Of a stretch of 64,000 bases of DNA, positions 48,772-58,716 are shown piece by piece. Made by a program: the position numbers and the translations under genes. The notes under the pieces were generated by a model, which saw only the letters and a list, made by a program, of their open reading frames with translations, was not told the origin of the DNA and searched no databases. Source of the DNA: Modicisalibacter xianhensis. Lineage in GTDB: Bacteria; Pseudomonadota; Gammaproteobacteria; Pseudomonadales; Halomonadaceae. The stretch is taken from positions 62,001 to 126,000 of the forward strand of contig NZ_FOPY01000011.1 of the NCBI RefSeq assembly GCF_900113605.1, given 5' to 3'. Within the stretch, counting starts at the first letter, position 1. Every line of letters begins with the position of its first letter.

Positions 48772-49293
48772 ATGACCCTTCTCGACCAACCTGTCGGCCA
48801 ACTGGCCGGCGAGCGCGACTGGCAAACCGCCAGCATCGATGAACTGATCGACCACATCCTGGCCCGCTACCACGCCGTGCATCGCCAGCAGCTACCCGAA
48901 CTCATCCGCCTGGCACGGCGCGTCGAGCATGTGCATGACGAGCGCAGGGACTGCCCCAGCGGGCTGGCCGAGCATCTCGAGGGCATGCATCAGGAACTGG
49001 AGAGCCATATGCAGAAGGAGGAAATGATCCTGTTTCCCCTGCTCAAGCGTGGCCTTGCCCATTCCGCCCACGGCCCCATCGCCGTAATGTGCTTCGAGCA
49101 CGACGAGCACGGCGAATCCCTGGCCCGGCTGATGGCGTTGACCCACGACATTCAAACGCCCAAGGGCGCCTGTACCACCTGGCGCGCCCTGTATGCCGGA
49201 TTGCGTGAATTCCGTGAGGATCTGATGCAGCACATCCACCTGGAAAACAACGTGCTGTTCGAGCAGGCCATGGCACAGGAGAATCCACAATGA
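48772..49293 (+). CDS. norA: YtfE/NorA di-iron protein
   Basis: A 173-residue haemerythrin-type di-iron protein that binds NO and helps repair iron-sulfur clusters. Iron-ligand histidines and glutamates lie in RYHAVHRQQLPEL, HMQKEEMILFPLL, CFEHDEHGE and HIHLENNVLFEQ. The YtfE N-terminal ScdA domain is absent, as in NorA. AGGAG precedes the ATG. Its stop overlaps the norZ start by 4 bases. Confidence 0.92.
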   Translation: MTLLDQPVGQLAGERDWQTASIDELIDHILARYHAVHRQQLPELIRLARRVEHVHDERRDCPSGLAEHLEGMHQELESHMQKEEMILFPLLKRGLAHSAHGPIAVMCFEHDEHGESLARLMALTHDIQTPKGACTTWRALYAGLREFREDLMQHIHLENNVLFEQAMAQENPQ

Positions 49294-51581
49294 CAAGTTA
49301 CCGCAAGCTCTGGGGCCTGCTGCTGCTGGTTCTGGGCATCACCTTCGCGCTGCTGGGCTTCTTCGGCAAGGAGGTCTATCGCGAGGCACCGCCGATTCCC
49401 GACCGGGTGGTCACGACCGACGGCGAACTGTTGATGACCGAGGAGGGCATTCTCGATGGACAGACCGCCTGGCAGTCTGTCGGCGGCATGCAGCTCGGCT
49501 CGATCTGGGGCCACGGCGCCTACCAGGCACCGGACTGGACCGCCGACTGGCTGCACCGCGAGCTGGTAGCCTGGCTGGAACTGGCCGCCGAAGACGTCTA
49601 TGGCGCGCCCTATGCCTCGTTGAGCCCGGCCGAGCAGAACCGGCTCGAGTTCGAGCTCAAGCAGGAATACCGCACCAATACCCTGGAGGCCGCCAGCGAC
49701 ACGGTGGTGGTGTCCGAGCGCCGCGCCCAGGCCATGGCCCAGACCGCCAACTACTACAGCCGCCTGTTCAGTGACGACCTGGCGCTTCAGGGCACCCGCG
49801 AAAGCTATGCCATGAAGGAGAACACCCTGCCGAGTGCCGAGCGCCGCGCACAGATGGCCGATTTCTTCTTCTGGACCGCCTGGGCGGCCGCCACCGAGCG
49901 CCCCGGGAAGGAAGCCACGTATACCAATAACTGGCCGCACGAGCCGCTGATCGACAACGTCCCGACCGCGGAGAACATCCTGTGGTCGCTGACCAGCGTG
50001 GTGCTGCTGATCGGCGGCGTCGGCCTGCTGATCTGGGCCTGGGCTTTCTTGCGCAGGGAAGACGAAACCGAGCCCGCCGCACCGATCCAGGACCCATTGA
50101 CCGCGATCCCCCTCACCGCATCCCAGAGGGCGCTAGGCAAGTACCTGCTGCTGGTGGTTGGCCTGTTCACCTTCCAGGTGTTCCTGGGTGGAGCGACTGC
50201 GCACTACACCGTGGAAGGCCAGACGTTCTACGGCATCGAACTGTCGAAGTGGTTCCCCTACACCCTGCTGCGTACCTGGCATATCCAGAGCGCGCTGTTC
50301 TGGATCGCCACCGGCTTCCTCGCCGCGGGTCTGTTCCTCGCGCCGATCATCAACGGCGGCAAGGACCCGAAGTACCAGAAACTGGGTGTGGATATCTTGT
50401 TCTGGGCCCTGATCGTGGTGGTGGCCGGCTCCTTCATTGGCAACTACCTGGCGATTGCCCAGATCATGCCGGCCCATCTCAATTTCTGGCTGGGCCATCA
50501 GGGCTACGAATACGTCGACCTGGGCCGCCTGTGGCAGGTCGGCAAGTTCACCGGCATCGCCTTCTGGCTGGTCCTGATGCTGCGCGGCATCGTGCCCGCC
50601 CTGCGCCAGCCCGGCGACAAGCACCTGCTGGCCCTGCTCACCGCCTCGGTGGCATGTATCGGCCTGTTCTACGGTGCCGGCTTCTTCTACGGCGAGCGCA
50701 CTCACCTGTCGGTGATGGAATACTGGCGCTGGTGGATCGTCCACCTGTGGGTGGAAGGCTTCTTCGAAGTATTCGCGACCACCGCGCTGGCCTTCATCTT
50801 CTGCAGCATGGGCCTGGTATCCCGGCGTATCGCCACCACCGCCAGCCTGGCCTCGGCCTCGCTGTTCATGCTCGGCGGCATTCCCGGCACCTTCCATCAC
50901 CTGTACTTCTCCGGCACCACCACGCCGGTCATGGCACTCGGCGCCACCTTCAGCGCCTTGGAAGTCGTGCCGCTGATCGTGCTCGGCTACGAGGCCTGGG
51001 AAAACTGGCGCCTCAAGCACCGCGCGCCGTGGATGGAAAATATCAAGTGGCCGCTGCTGTTCTTCGTCGGGGTGGCGTTCTGGAACATGCTCGGCGCCGG
51101 GGTGCTCGGCTTCATGATCAACCCGCCGATCGCGCTGTACTACATCCAGGGGCTCAACACCACGCCGACCCACGCGCATGCTGCCCTGTTCGGTGTCTAC
51201 GGCTTCCTGGCGCTGGGCTTCACTTTGCTGGTGCTGCGTTACATCAAGCCGGGTCTGGTATTCAACGACCGCCTGATGAAGGTCGGCTTCTGGTGGCTCA
51301 ATGCCGGTCTGGTGCTGATGCTGTTCACCAGCCTGCTACCGGTGGGGGTAATCCAGTTCATTGCCAGCGCCAGCGAGGGCCTGTGGTATGCGCGTAGCGA
51401 AGCCTTCATGCAACAGCCGCTGCTGGAAACGCTGCGCTGGGTTCGTACCGTCGGCGACGTGGTATTTATCATCGGCGCCCTGGCAGTGACCTGGCAGGTG
51501 GTCTCCGCCCTGCTCGGCCGCACTCAACCGCAGCCGATCGCCAGCGCCGGGAGCGAGGCCAAGGGCAATATCTCGGCCTGA
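49290..51581 (+). CDS. norZ: Quinol-dependent nitric oxide reductase (qNor)
   Basis: A 763-residue integral membrane enzyme reducing NO to N2O with electrons from quinol. An N-terminal cytochrome c-like extension without haem (residues ~40-230) marks qNor rather than cNor; about 13 helices follow, with haem and non-haem iron histidines in LRTWHIQSALFW, VHLWVEGFFEV and PGTFHHLYFSG. It is cotranscribed with norA under a sigma-54 promoter. A terminator follows. Confidence 0.96.
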   Translation: MTSYRKLWGLLLLVLGITFALLGFFGKEVYREAPPIPDRVVTTDGELLMTEEGILDGQTAWQSVGGMQLGSIWGHGAYQAPDWTADWLHRELVAWLELAAEDVYGAPYASLSPAEQNRLEFELKQEYRTNTLEAASDTVVVSERRAQAMAQTANYYSRLFSDDLALQGTRESYAMKENTLPSAERRAQMADFFFWTAWAAATERPGKEATYTNNWPHEPLIDNVPTAENILWSLTSVVLLIGGVGLLIWAWAFLRREDETEPAAPIQDPLTAIPLTASQRALGKYLLLVVGLFTFQVFLGGATAHYTVEGQTFYGIELSKWFPYTLLRTWHIQSALFWIATGFLAAGLFLAPIINGGKDPKYQKLGVDILFWALIVVVAGSFIGNYLAIAQIMPAHLNFWLGHQGYEYVDLGRLWQVGKFTGIAFWLVLMLRGIVPALRQPGDKHLLALLTASVACIGLFYGAGFFYGERTHLSVMEYWRWWIVHLWVEGFFEVFATTALAFIFCSMGLVSRRIATTASLASASLFMLGGIPGTFHHLYFSGTTTPVMALGATFSALEVVPLIVLGYEAWENWRLKHRAPWMENIKWPLLFFVGVAFWNMLGAGVLGFMINPPIALYYIQGLNTTPTHAHAALFGVYGFLALGFTLLVLRYIKPGLVFNDRLMKVGFWWLNAGLVLMLFTSLLPVGVIQFIASASEGLWYARSEAFMQQPLLETLRWVRTVGDVVFIIGALAVTWQVVSALLGRTQPQPIASAGSEAKGNISA

Positions 51582-51609
51582 CACACCCAGCCCCACCAGG
51601 CAATGACCC

Positions 51610-51637
51610 AAGGATGGCCCTCGCGGCCATCCTTTTG
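51610..51637 (+). terminator. Terminator of norZ
   Basis: A perfect 10-base-pair stem (AAGGATGGCC arms) with a CTCGC loop ends in four consecutive T residues. It lies 29 bases after norZ and between convergent genes. Confidence 0.75.
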
Positions 51638-51656
51638 CGTTGCAGACAACAAAGGC

Positions 51657-52598
51657 TCAGCCGACGCGATCACGCGGCACATGCCTGAGATGGCTCGCCG
51701 TCTGTCCGCCCGGCAGCGCCGCAATCAGATCGGCCGCCTCGAGCAGGCGCGGCAATGACACGCCGGTATGGACCTTTCCCCCATGCAACGCATAGAGCAA
51801 ATCTTCAGTGGCGGTGTTGCCTGTCGCGCCGGGGGCGAAGGGACAGCCCCCCAGCCCCGCCGTGGCGGCATCGATCGCCGTCGCGCCATGATGGATGGCG
51901 AACAGGGCGTTGGCCACGCCCATGCCGTAGGTATCGTGACCGTGGAACGCCCACTTCAGCGACTCGTCGCCATGCTGCTCGCGTAGCCGCGTAAAATGTT
52001 CCGCCACCTGATAGGGCGTGGCCCGCCCGGTAGTGTCGCACAGCGCGACTTCCATCGAGACATTGCGCTGTGCATCCCGCGCCTTGCCGAGCACCGCATC
52101 GACCTGGTGCCAATCAATGGTGCCTTCATAAGGACAATCGAAGCTGGTGCCCAGGTCCAGGCGCAGGCAGACGGCATCCTGCAGGTCGCGCTCGTGCAGC
52201 AGTTCCACGATGGCGGCCAGACCGTCCAGCGACGCGTCGACACTCTGGCGCACGTTGCCCTGATTGTGGGATTCGGACACCGAGACCACATAGACCAGCT
52301 CGCGCAACCCACTGTCCAGGGCCAGTTGCGCGCCCTTCAGGTTGGGCACCAGCGCCGAGAAGCGCATGGCCGGGCGCCTGGTGAAGTGCGCCACGATGTC
52401 GCCGATATCGGCCATCTGCGGGATGGCCCGGGGGCTGACGAACGAGCCGATTTCCAGGCGCGTGATGCCCGCCTCGATCAAGGCCTCGATGCAACGGATC
52501 TTGTCGGCGGTGGGCAAGGGTTCGCGAATCGACTGGAAGCCGTCGCGCGGCGCGACCTCGACGATATCCACGCGCGTCGGCGGGGTCAGGATGGTCAT
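51657..52598 (-). CDS. HMG-CoA-lyase-family enzyme
   Basis: A 313-residue TIM-barrel lyase of the hydroxymethylglutaryl-CoA lyase group. VAPRDGFQ near residue 15 and GLGGCPFAPGATGNTATED near 245-263 (with the active-site cysteine) are family signatures. Such enzymes cleave HMG-CoA to acetyl-CoA and acetoacetate, or citramalyl-CoA to acetyl-CoA and pyruvate. Last gene of the operon, overlapping the hydratase gene by 4 bases. The context argues against leucine degradation, since no other gene of that pathway is present. Confidence 0.88.
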   Translation of the reverse strand: MTILTPPTRVDIVEVAPRDGFQSIREPLPTADKIRCIEALIEAGITRLEIGSFVSPRAIPQMADIGDIVAHFTRRPAMRFSALVPNLKGAQLALDSGLRELVYVVSVSESHNQGNVRQSVDASLDGLAAIVELLHERDLQDAVCLRLDLGTSFDCPYEGTIDWHQVDAVLGKARDAQRNVSMEVALCDTTGRATPYQVAEHFTRLREQHGDESLKWAFHGHDTYGMGVANALFAIHHGATAIDAATAGLGGCPFAPGATGNTATEDLLYALHGGKVHTGVSLPRLLEAADLIAALPGGQTASHLRHVPRDRVG

Positions 52599-54538
52599 GT
52601 GCGCCCCTCCCTGTTCAGCCAGTTGATGACCCCGCCCTGGGAAAGGATCGCCTGCTGCCGGGGGCTGAGCTCATGATGCAGGTAGAGCGTATCGGTATCG
52701 TTGAGCGTGGCAATGATCCGCTGGCCCGCCGCGAGCTGCTGACGCAGGCCGACGATATGCACACGGTCGCCCTGCTGCAGCCGGTCGAGGTCCGTCGGCT
52801 CCTCGAAGGTCAGCGGCAACACGCCAAAGCACGGCAGGTTCTGCCAGTGGATACGCGCGATGCTCCTGGCGATGACCACCTGCAGCCCCAAAAAACGCGG
52901 CACGAGTGCGGCGTTCTCGCGGCTCGACCCCTGCCCGTAGTTGTCGCCGGCGATGATGACGTGCCCTGCATCGCCACGTTCCTTCGCCCGTTCTACATAA
53001 CCGGGATCCACCGTCTCGAAGGTGAACTCGGCCGAGGCGTGGATATTGCTCCAGATCGGCAGCACCCGGGCACCTGCCGGCATGATGTCATCGGTGGAGA
53101 TGTTGTCGCTGACCTTGAGCAGCACCGGAGCATCGATCGCCTCGGGCAGCGCCTCTAGCGCGGGCAACGGCGGGGTGTTGTCGGTGGCAAGCAGCGACAC
53201 GCCACGCGCCTTCTCCGGCGGCAGGGGCGGCACGAACATCTGCTCGTTGGCGGTCATGTCTGCAGGCTCGCGCATCCGCGGATAGTCCATGTCCAGCGTG
53301 CGCGGATCGGTGATCACGCCATGCAGCGCCGAGGCGGCGGCGGTCTCCGGACTGCACAGGAACACGCTGTCTTCACGCGTGCCGGAGCGCCCCGGAAAGT
53401 TGCGCGGCACGGTGCGCAGGCTGTTGCGCCCCGCCGCCGGTGCCTGCCCCATGCCGATGCAGCCGTTGCAGCCCGGCTGGTGCAGGCGTGCCCCGGCCGC
53501 GACGAGCGACGACAGGTGGCCTTCGTCGATGAGCGCGGCGAGAATCTGGCGCGTCGAGGGATTGATGTCCAGCGAGACGCCGTTGGCGACGCTGCGTCCC
53601 TTGACGATCTCTGCGGCCACTGCGAAGTCGCGATAGCCCGGGTTGCCCGAGGAACCGATGTAGGCCTGATAGACCGGCTCGCCGGCGACCTCGCTGACCG
53701 GCACGACCTTGTCGGGGCTCGACGGCAGCGCGATCAACGGCTCGAGCTGCGCCAGGTCGATACGCTCGTCGATGTCATAACGGCAGCCCAGATCGGCGGC
53801 CAGCGGCGACCACTCGGCCTCGCGCCCGCGCGCCGCCATGAAGCGGCGAATAACGTCGTCGCTGGGAAAAACGCTGGTGGTCGCGCCCATCTCGGTGCCC
53901 ATGTTGGCCAGCACGTGGCGATCCATGGCATCGAGCCCGTCCAGGCCCGGGCCGTGATATTCGAGGATGCAGTTACGCGCCCCGGCCACGCCGTGACGAC
54001 GCAGCAGCTCGAGAATAATGTCCTTGGCACTGACCCAGTCGGGCAACTGCCCCACCAGTTCCACGCCGATGATGCGGGGCATGGGCAGGTACAGTGGCTC
54101 GCCGGCCATGGCCATGGCCACCTCGATGCCGCCGGCGCCGATGGCCAGCATACCCAGTGCCCCGGCGGCGGTGGTGTGGCTGTCGCAGCCCACCATGCTA
54201 TCGCCCGGCTTGCCGAAGCGCTCCATGTGCACCGGATGGCTGATGCCATTGCCGGGACCGCTGTACCAGACACCGAGTCGCTCGCAGGCGCTCTTCAAAA
54301 ACAGGTGGGCATCGGCGTTGATGTTGTTCTGCTGGATCAGGGTGTGGTCGATGTACTGCACGCTGGGCGAGGTCTTGACCCGTTCGATACCCATGGCATC
54401 GAGTTCGAGCATGACCAGCGTGCCCAGGATGTCCTGCAGCAGGGCCTGATCCATGCGCAGGGCGATCTCCTGGCCCGGCACCATTTCGCCCTCGACGAGG
54501 TGGGCAGCGATCAGCTTGTGACTGAGTGTCTCAGGCAT
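52595..54538 (-). CDS. Aconitase-superfamily hydratase, single chain
   Basis: A 647-residue enzyme with the large [4Fe-4S] domain fused to the swivel domain. SMVGCDSHTTAAGALGM carries the first cluster cysteine and QPGCNGCIGMGQAP the CxxC pair; GDNYGQGSSRENAAL is in the swivel domain. It is shorter than AcnA or AcnB (about 890 residues) and resembles the compact aconitase/isopropylmalate-isomerase-like group. In this operon a hydratase acting on a branched unsaturated acid is likelier than the TCA-cycle aconitase. It overlaps dctQ by 8 bases. Confidence 0.88.
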   Translation of the reverse strand: MPETLSHKLIAAHLVEGEMVPGQEIALRMDQALLQDILGTLVMLELDAMGIERVKTSPSVQYIDHTLIQQNNINADAHLFLKSACERLGVWYSGPGNGISHPVHMERFGKPGDSMVGCDSHTTAAGALGMLAIGAGGIEVAMAMAGEPLYLPMPRIIGVELVGQLPDWVSAKDIILELLRRHGVAGARNCILEYHGPGLDGLDAMDRHVLANMGTEMGATTSVFPSDDVIRRFMAARGREAEWSPLAADLGCRYDIDERIDLAQLEPLIALPSSPDKVVPVSEVAGEPVYQAYIGSSGNPGYRDFAVAAEIVKGRSVANGVSLDINPSTRQILAALIDEGHLSSLVAAGARLHQPGCNGCIGMGQAPAAGRNSLRTVPRNFPGRSGTREDSVFLCSPETAAASALHGVITDPRTLDMDYPRMREPADMTANEQMFVPPLPPEKARGVSLLATDNTPPLPALEALPEAIDAPVLLKVSDNISTDDIMPAGARVLPIWSNIHASAEFTFETVDPGYVERAKERGDAGHVIIAGDNYGQGSSRENAALVPRFLGLQVVIARSIARIHWQNLPCFGVLPLTFEEPTDLDRLQQGDRVHIVGLRQQLAAGQRIIATLNDTDTLYLHHELSPRQQAILSQGGVINWLNREGRT

Positions 54539-55052
54539 GCGAGACCTCCTTGCCGTCGGCGGGATGGACGAGCCGATACGCCGCCTGGCAGGTTTCGATC
54601 AGAAATTGCAGGGCCAGCGCGCCGAATCCAATGGGCAGCAGCCCATAGGGATAGACCATGGGCGTGCCGAAGGCGCTCGACACCCGTTCGCCATACTCCC
54701 AGGCCTGGAAAGTCATCAGCCCGCCGCGCCAGACCAGGATGGTGCAAAACAGCATGCCGATCAGGCCGGTCAGCAGGGCGATCAAGGCCTTGGCCCGCAC
54801 TGGCAGCTTGTCGATGAAGAAGGTGATGCGGATATGCGCGTCGTGGCGCTGCGCTTCGGCCGCGCCGATCACGGCCAGGTAAACCAGCAGGAAGGAGTTG
54901 ATTTCCAGGCTCCAGCTGGTCGGCGCGGCAAAGAAGTAGCGCATGATGGCGTCGTAGCAGATGGTCAGCATCATGAATGCCAGCACCGCCATCGACGTCC
55001 AGCGCAGGACGGCCAGCAGGCCGTCCCATCCACGCAAGGCTGGCTTGAGCAT
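54531..55052 (-). CDS. TRAP transporter small permease DctQ (second system)
   Basis: A 173-residue protein with four hydrophobic helices and the DctQ-type segment WSLEINSFLLVYLAVIGAAEA. ATG 55052 is chosen because GGGG is well placed before it; GTG 55061 is too close to the dctP stop. It works with DctM at 56168-57460 and DctP at 55064-56110. Confidence 0.88.
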   Translation of the reverse strand: MLKPALRGWDGLLAVLRWTSMAVLAFMMLTICYDAIMRYFFAAPTSWSLEINSFLLVYLAVIGAAEAQRHDAHIRITFFIDKLPVRAKALIALLTGLIGMLFCTILVWRGGLMTFQAWEYGERVSSAFGTPMVYPYGLLPIGFGALALQFLIETCQAAYRLVHPADGKEVSHA

Positions 55053-55063
55053 GACGGCCACCC

Positions 55064-56110
55064 CTACGCCTGGCCGAGCGCCAGCGCGATGGCGCGCTCG
55101 CCGACGTCCTGCCCCACCTGTTCCTTCCAGTGGTTCCAGACGTCATGCGTGCTTTCGTTGAACGCTGCCAGGTCCTCCTCGCTGGGCTCGACGACCTTGA
55201 CTCCGGCCTCCTGCACGGCCGGCCAGTATTTCTCCGGATAGACCACGTCATTGCAGTGGCTGGCGAAGTTGTCGCTGTACCACTGGCTGGCCCCCTGCAG
55301 GATCTCCTTCGCCCCGTCGTCGAGCGAGTCCCAGCGCGAACGCAGCATGAACGGCGCGACGGTAAACGCCGTCAGCGGCAGTTCGTAGCAGGTACCGAGC
55401 TGCTCATGGAGGCTACGCCCGTAGACGGTGGAAATGTTGGCCACCGCCGCATCCACCGTACCGCGCTGAAGCGCCAGGTAGGTCTCGGAAGAGGGAATGC
55501 GTACCGCGGCGATATTGTAGGGCTCCAGCGCCTTGGTGGCCTCGAAGCTGACAATGCGCACCTTCTTGCCGCGCAGCGCTTCCAGCGAGGTGATCGGGCT
55601 AGCCTGGGTGCTCCAGATGTATTCGGGCTCGAGGATGCCGCCGCCCGACGACAGCATATAGAGGTTGTCCTTGGCCAGTTCCTCGTTGATCAGCTGAAAC
55701 AACGGGCTGCCCTGGGCCAGGCGTTCGGGATTTCGGTAGAGCTCGCCCACCACGCCGGGCAGTCCGGTGATACCCAGGATCGGCAGCGAACGGGTGATGT
55801 ACGAGGTGGTGTGGAACATGAAATCGATACTGCCGGCACGCAGCGCCGGCAGCTGCTCGTCGGCCTTGAGTAACTGGCCGGAATGATAGAAATCGACGCC
55901 CAGCGCCTCGCCGCCGTTCTGCTTGAGATAATCGACGAAGCCGTTGGAACCGTAGCTCAATGCCTCGTAGGAAGGCGTGATGTAGGTCACGCCGGTCAGG
56001 GTGGTGGCGGCCATGGCCGGTCGCGAGAACAGGCTTTGGCTGCCGAACAGGGTCGCGCCGGCAGTGGCGAAGGTACCGTACTTGAGCAGTTCACGACGGG
56101 TGACTGGCAT
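55064..56110 (-). CDS. TRAP transporter binding protein DctP with Tat signal
   Basis: A 348-residue periplasmic binding protein. The N-terminus MPVTRRELLKYGTFATAGA is a twin-arginine signal, less common than Sec for DctP. The ligand region GKKVRIVSFEATKALEPYN holds the conserved arginine. It belongs to a different branch from the DctP at 980-2017 and is presumably selective for the acid degraded by the operon. Confidence 0.9.
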   Translation of the reverse strand: MPVTRRELLKYGTFATAGATLFGSQSLFSRPAMAATTLTGVTYITPSYEALSYGSNGFVDYLKQNGGEALGVDFYHSGQLLKADEQLPALRAGSIDFMFHTTSYITRSLPILGITGLPGVVGELYRNPERLAQGSPLFQLINEELAKDNLYMLSSGGGILEPEYIWSTQASPITSLEALRGKKVRIVSFEATKALEPYNIAAVRIPSSETYLALQRGTVDAAVANISTVYGRSLHEQLGTCYELPLTAFTVAPFMLRSRWDSLDDGAKEILQGASQWYSDNFASHCNDVVYPEKYWPAVQEAGVKVVEPSEEDLAAFNESTHDVWNHWKEQVGQDVGERAIALALGQA

Positions 56111-56167
56111 GGTGATTCTCCTTGGCTTGTTATTGTGAGGACTAACACATATTGCGGGTTTGCCTGC

Positions 56168-57460
56168 CTACATCAGGCTCGGCAACCAGAGGCTGAGACT
56201 GGGGAACAGCACGAACAGCATCAGCACCAGGAACTGCACCGCCACGAAAGGCAGCGCGCTACGGATGATTTCCTCGATCGACAGCTCGGGACACACCCCG
56301 CGCAGGGCATACAGGTTGAGTCCCACCGGCGGCGTGACCACGGCAATCTCGAGGTTGAGCACCAGCACGATGCCGAACCACAGCGGGTCGTAGCCCAGCG
56401 CCTGGATCAACGGCAGCAGTACCGGCGTGGTGACCACGATCAGCGACACTGCGTCGACGATCATGCCAAGCAGCACCAGTAGCACCATCACGGCAAGCAG
56501 GATGGCCCATGGCGGCAGCGCACTCGCGGTCAGCATCTCGGTCAGGATCTGCGGCACCCGCACCAGGTTGAGATAATCACCGAAGATCTTGGCGCAGCCG
56601 ATGATCAGCAGGATGGCACCACTGATGCGAACCGTGGCGCCAAGGATCTCGAGCAGCCTGCGCCACGACAGCGAGCGGAACACGACGGTGGCGATCAGAA
56701 ACGCCCCCAGCGCACCGATACCCGCGGCCTCGCTCGGCGTGGCTAGCCCCGAGTAGATCGAGCCGAGCACGGCGACCACCAGCAGTGCGGCGTGCCAGAT
56801 GTTGGCCAAGCTGCGAAAGCGCTCGCCCCAGCCGAAGGACTCGCTGGCCCGTGGCGCCTCGCCGGGGTGAACCCTTACCCGCAGGTAGATGTACAGCGAC
56901 AGCGCCAGGGCGAGCACGATGCCCGGCACAATGCCGCCAATGAACAGGTCGGCCACCGACACGCTGGATACCGCGCCGTAAATGATGAACGGCACGCTGG
57001 GCGGAATCAGCATCGCCAGCGCCCCGGCACTGACCACCGAGCCGGCCGCCAGCGAGCGGCTATAGCCGCGCTCGAGCATCTGCGGCACGGCAATCGAGCC
57101 AACGGCGGCGACCCCGGCCAGGCTTACCCCCGACACTGCCCCGAACATCGCCGAGGCGCCCACCGAGGAGATCGCCAGGCTGCCGCGCAACCAGTTGAGC
57201 CAGCGCACGGCGGCCTGGAACAGACTGGCGCCCACTGGCGTCGCGCCGAGGAAATTGCCCATCAGCACGAACAGCGGCAAGGCGATCAGCTCGAAGCTGT
57301 TGAGCTGCCCGAACAGCGACGAGGGCGCGAAGAAGAACGCCAGCGACCCCTTGGCCAGGTACAGCCCCACCAGCCCGGAGAAGCCCAGGGCCAGGAAGAT
57401 GGGCATACCCAGGCCAATCAGGGCCACCAACGCCAGCAGGACGATGACGGTATCGTTCAT
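56168..57460 (-). CDS. TRAP transporter large permease DctM (second system)
   Basis: A 430-residue permease with about 12 helices. FELIALPLFVLMGNFLGAT, the glycine/alanine-rich GASAMFGAVSGVSLAGVAAVGSI and PPSVPFIIYGAVS are family motifs. It lies directly after the CoA-transferase gene (13-base gap). Gene order in the operon is M-P-Q, unlike the P-Q-M order of the first TRAP system. Confidence 0.93.
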   Translation of the reverse strand: MNDTVIVLLALVALIGLGMPIFLALGFSGLVGLYLAKGSLAFFFAPSSLFGQLNSFELIALPLFVLMGNFLGATPVGASLFQAAVRWLNWLRGSLAISSVGASAMFGAVSGVSLAGVAAVGSIAVPQMLERGYSRSLAAGSVVSAGALAMLIPPSVPFIIYGAVSSVSVADLFIGGIVPGIVLALALSLYIYLRVRVHPGEAPRASESFGWGERFRSLANIWHAALLVVAVLGSIYSGLATPSEAAGIGALGAFLIATVVFRSLSWRRLLEILGATVRISGAILLIIGCAKIFGDYLNLVRVPQILTEMLTASALPPWAILLAVMVLLVLLGMIVDAVSLIVVTTPVLLPLIQALGYDPLWFGIVLVLNLEIAVVTPPVGLNLYALRGVCPELSIEEIIRSALPFVAVQFLVLMLFVLFPSLSLWLPSLM

Positions 57461-57473
57461 GATCGCGCTCCGT

Positions 57474-58673
57474 TCAGATCACGCCGCTGTCGTGCAGGGC
57501 GTCGATTCCGGCATCATCCAGCGCCAGCCACTCTTTGAGCACGGCCTCGGTGTGCTCTCCCAGGGCCGGCCCGACATGCCGCACGCGCCCGGGGGTGGCC
57601 GACAGGCGCGGGAAGACGTTCTGCATCGGGAGTGGCTGGCCTTGGCGATCGGCGACCTCGACGATGGACTCGCGGGCATTGAAGTGCGGGTCGTCAAGCA
57701 TTTCCGGGGCGCGGTAGACCAACCCGGCAGGCACGCCGGCCTCGGCCAGCCAGGCGACGATGTCGTCGGCGTCGTGCTGGCGGGTCCAGCCAGCCACCAC
57801 ATCATCGATGGCCTGCTGGTGCTCGCCGCGTGCGCGATGGGAAGCATAGTCCGGATGGTCGGCCAGGGTGGGCTGGCCCATCACCTCGCACAGGCGGCGG
57901 AACACCGTGTCCTGGTTGGCGCCGATGATCACGTCGCGCCCGTCGCGCGCCGGATAGGCATTGGAGGGGGCGATCTTGGGCAGGAAACTGCCGCTGCGCT
58001 CACGAATCTTGCCGGTACGGGCGTACTCGGGAACCAGGCTTTCCATCATGCCCAGTACCGATTCGAAGATGGCGCTGTCGACCACTTGCCCACGCCCGGT
58101 ACGCTCGCGCTGGTGCAGGGCGACCAGCGCGCCGAGCGCGCCATGCACCCCGGCCAGGGTATCGCCCAGCGATATCCCCACACGCACGGGCGCGCGGTCG
58201 GGATAGCCACTGATGTAGCGCAGCCCGCCCATCGCCTCGCACACGGAGGCGAACCCGGCCCGTGTCGCATAGGGGCCATCCTGGCCGAAGCCGGTCACGC
58301 GGACCATGATCAGGCCGGGATTGCGGCGGGCCAGGTCGTCGTAGCCGAGCCCCCATTTCTCCATGGTGCCGGGCCGAAAGTTCTCGATGAGGATATCGGC
58401 TTCGGCGGCCAGCTCGCGCAGAATCTCCTGGCCGCGCGGCTGGCGCAGGTCGAGGGTCAGCGACTTCTTGTTGCGACCGATGACATTCCACCACAGCGGT
58501 TCGCCATTGGCGTCGGCCTCGCCCCACTGGCGCATGGCATCGCCCTTGCCGGGAGGCTCGATCTTGATCACGTCGGCGCCGAAGTCGGCCAGCACCTGGC
58601 CACAGTAGGGGCCGGCGATCAACTGCCCGAGCTCGAGCACCTTGAGGTCGGAGAGTGGCGTGTCGGGGAGCAT
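57474..58673 (-). CDS. Class III (CaiB/BaiF) CoA-transferase
   Basis: A 399-residue CoA-transferase of the CaiB/BaiF family, which moves CoA between carboxylic acids. LELGQLIAGPYCGQVLADFGADVIK and NFRPGTMEKWGLGYDDL are conserved. ATG 58673 gives the normal family length. In the segment GPYATRAGFASVCEAMGGL, the place where formyl-CoA transferase has its catalytic aspartate reads Ala-Ser by eye; an alignment is needed. It probably activates the imported acid. Confidence 0.9.
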   Translation of the reverse strand: MLPDTPLSDLKVLELGQLIAGPYCGQVLADFGADVIKIEPPGKGDAMRQWGEADANGEPLWWNVIGRNKKSLTLDLRQPRGQEILRELAAEADILIENFRPGTMEKWGLGYDDLARRNPGLIMVRVTGFGQDGPYATRAGFASVCEAMGGLRYISGYPDRAPVRVGISLGDTLAGVHGALGALVALHQRERTGRGQVVDSAIFESVLGMMESLVPEYARTGKIRERSGSFLPKIAPSNAYPARDGRDVIIGANQDTVFRRLCEVMGQPTLADHPDYASHRARGEHQQAIDDVVAGWTRQHDADDIVAWLAEAGVPAGLVYRAPEMLDDPHFNARESIVEVADRQGQPLPMQNVFPRLSATPGRVRHVGPALGEHTEAVLKEWLALDDAGIDALHDSGVI

Positions 58674-58716
58674 TGTTGTTGTAGCCCTCGTATTTCGTTT
58701 GTCGTTCGGGAGGCGT

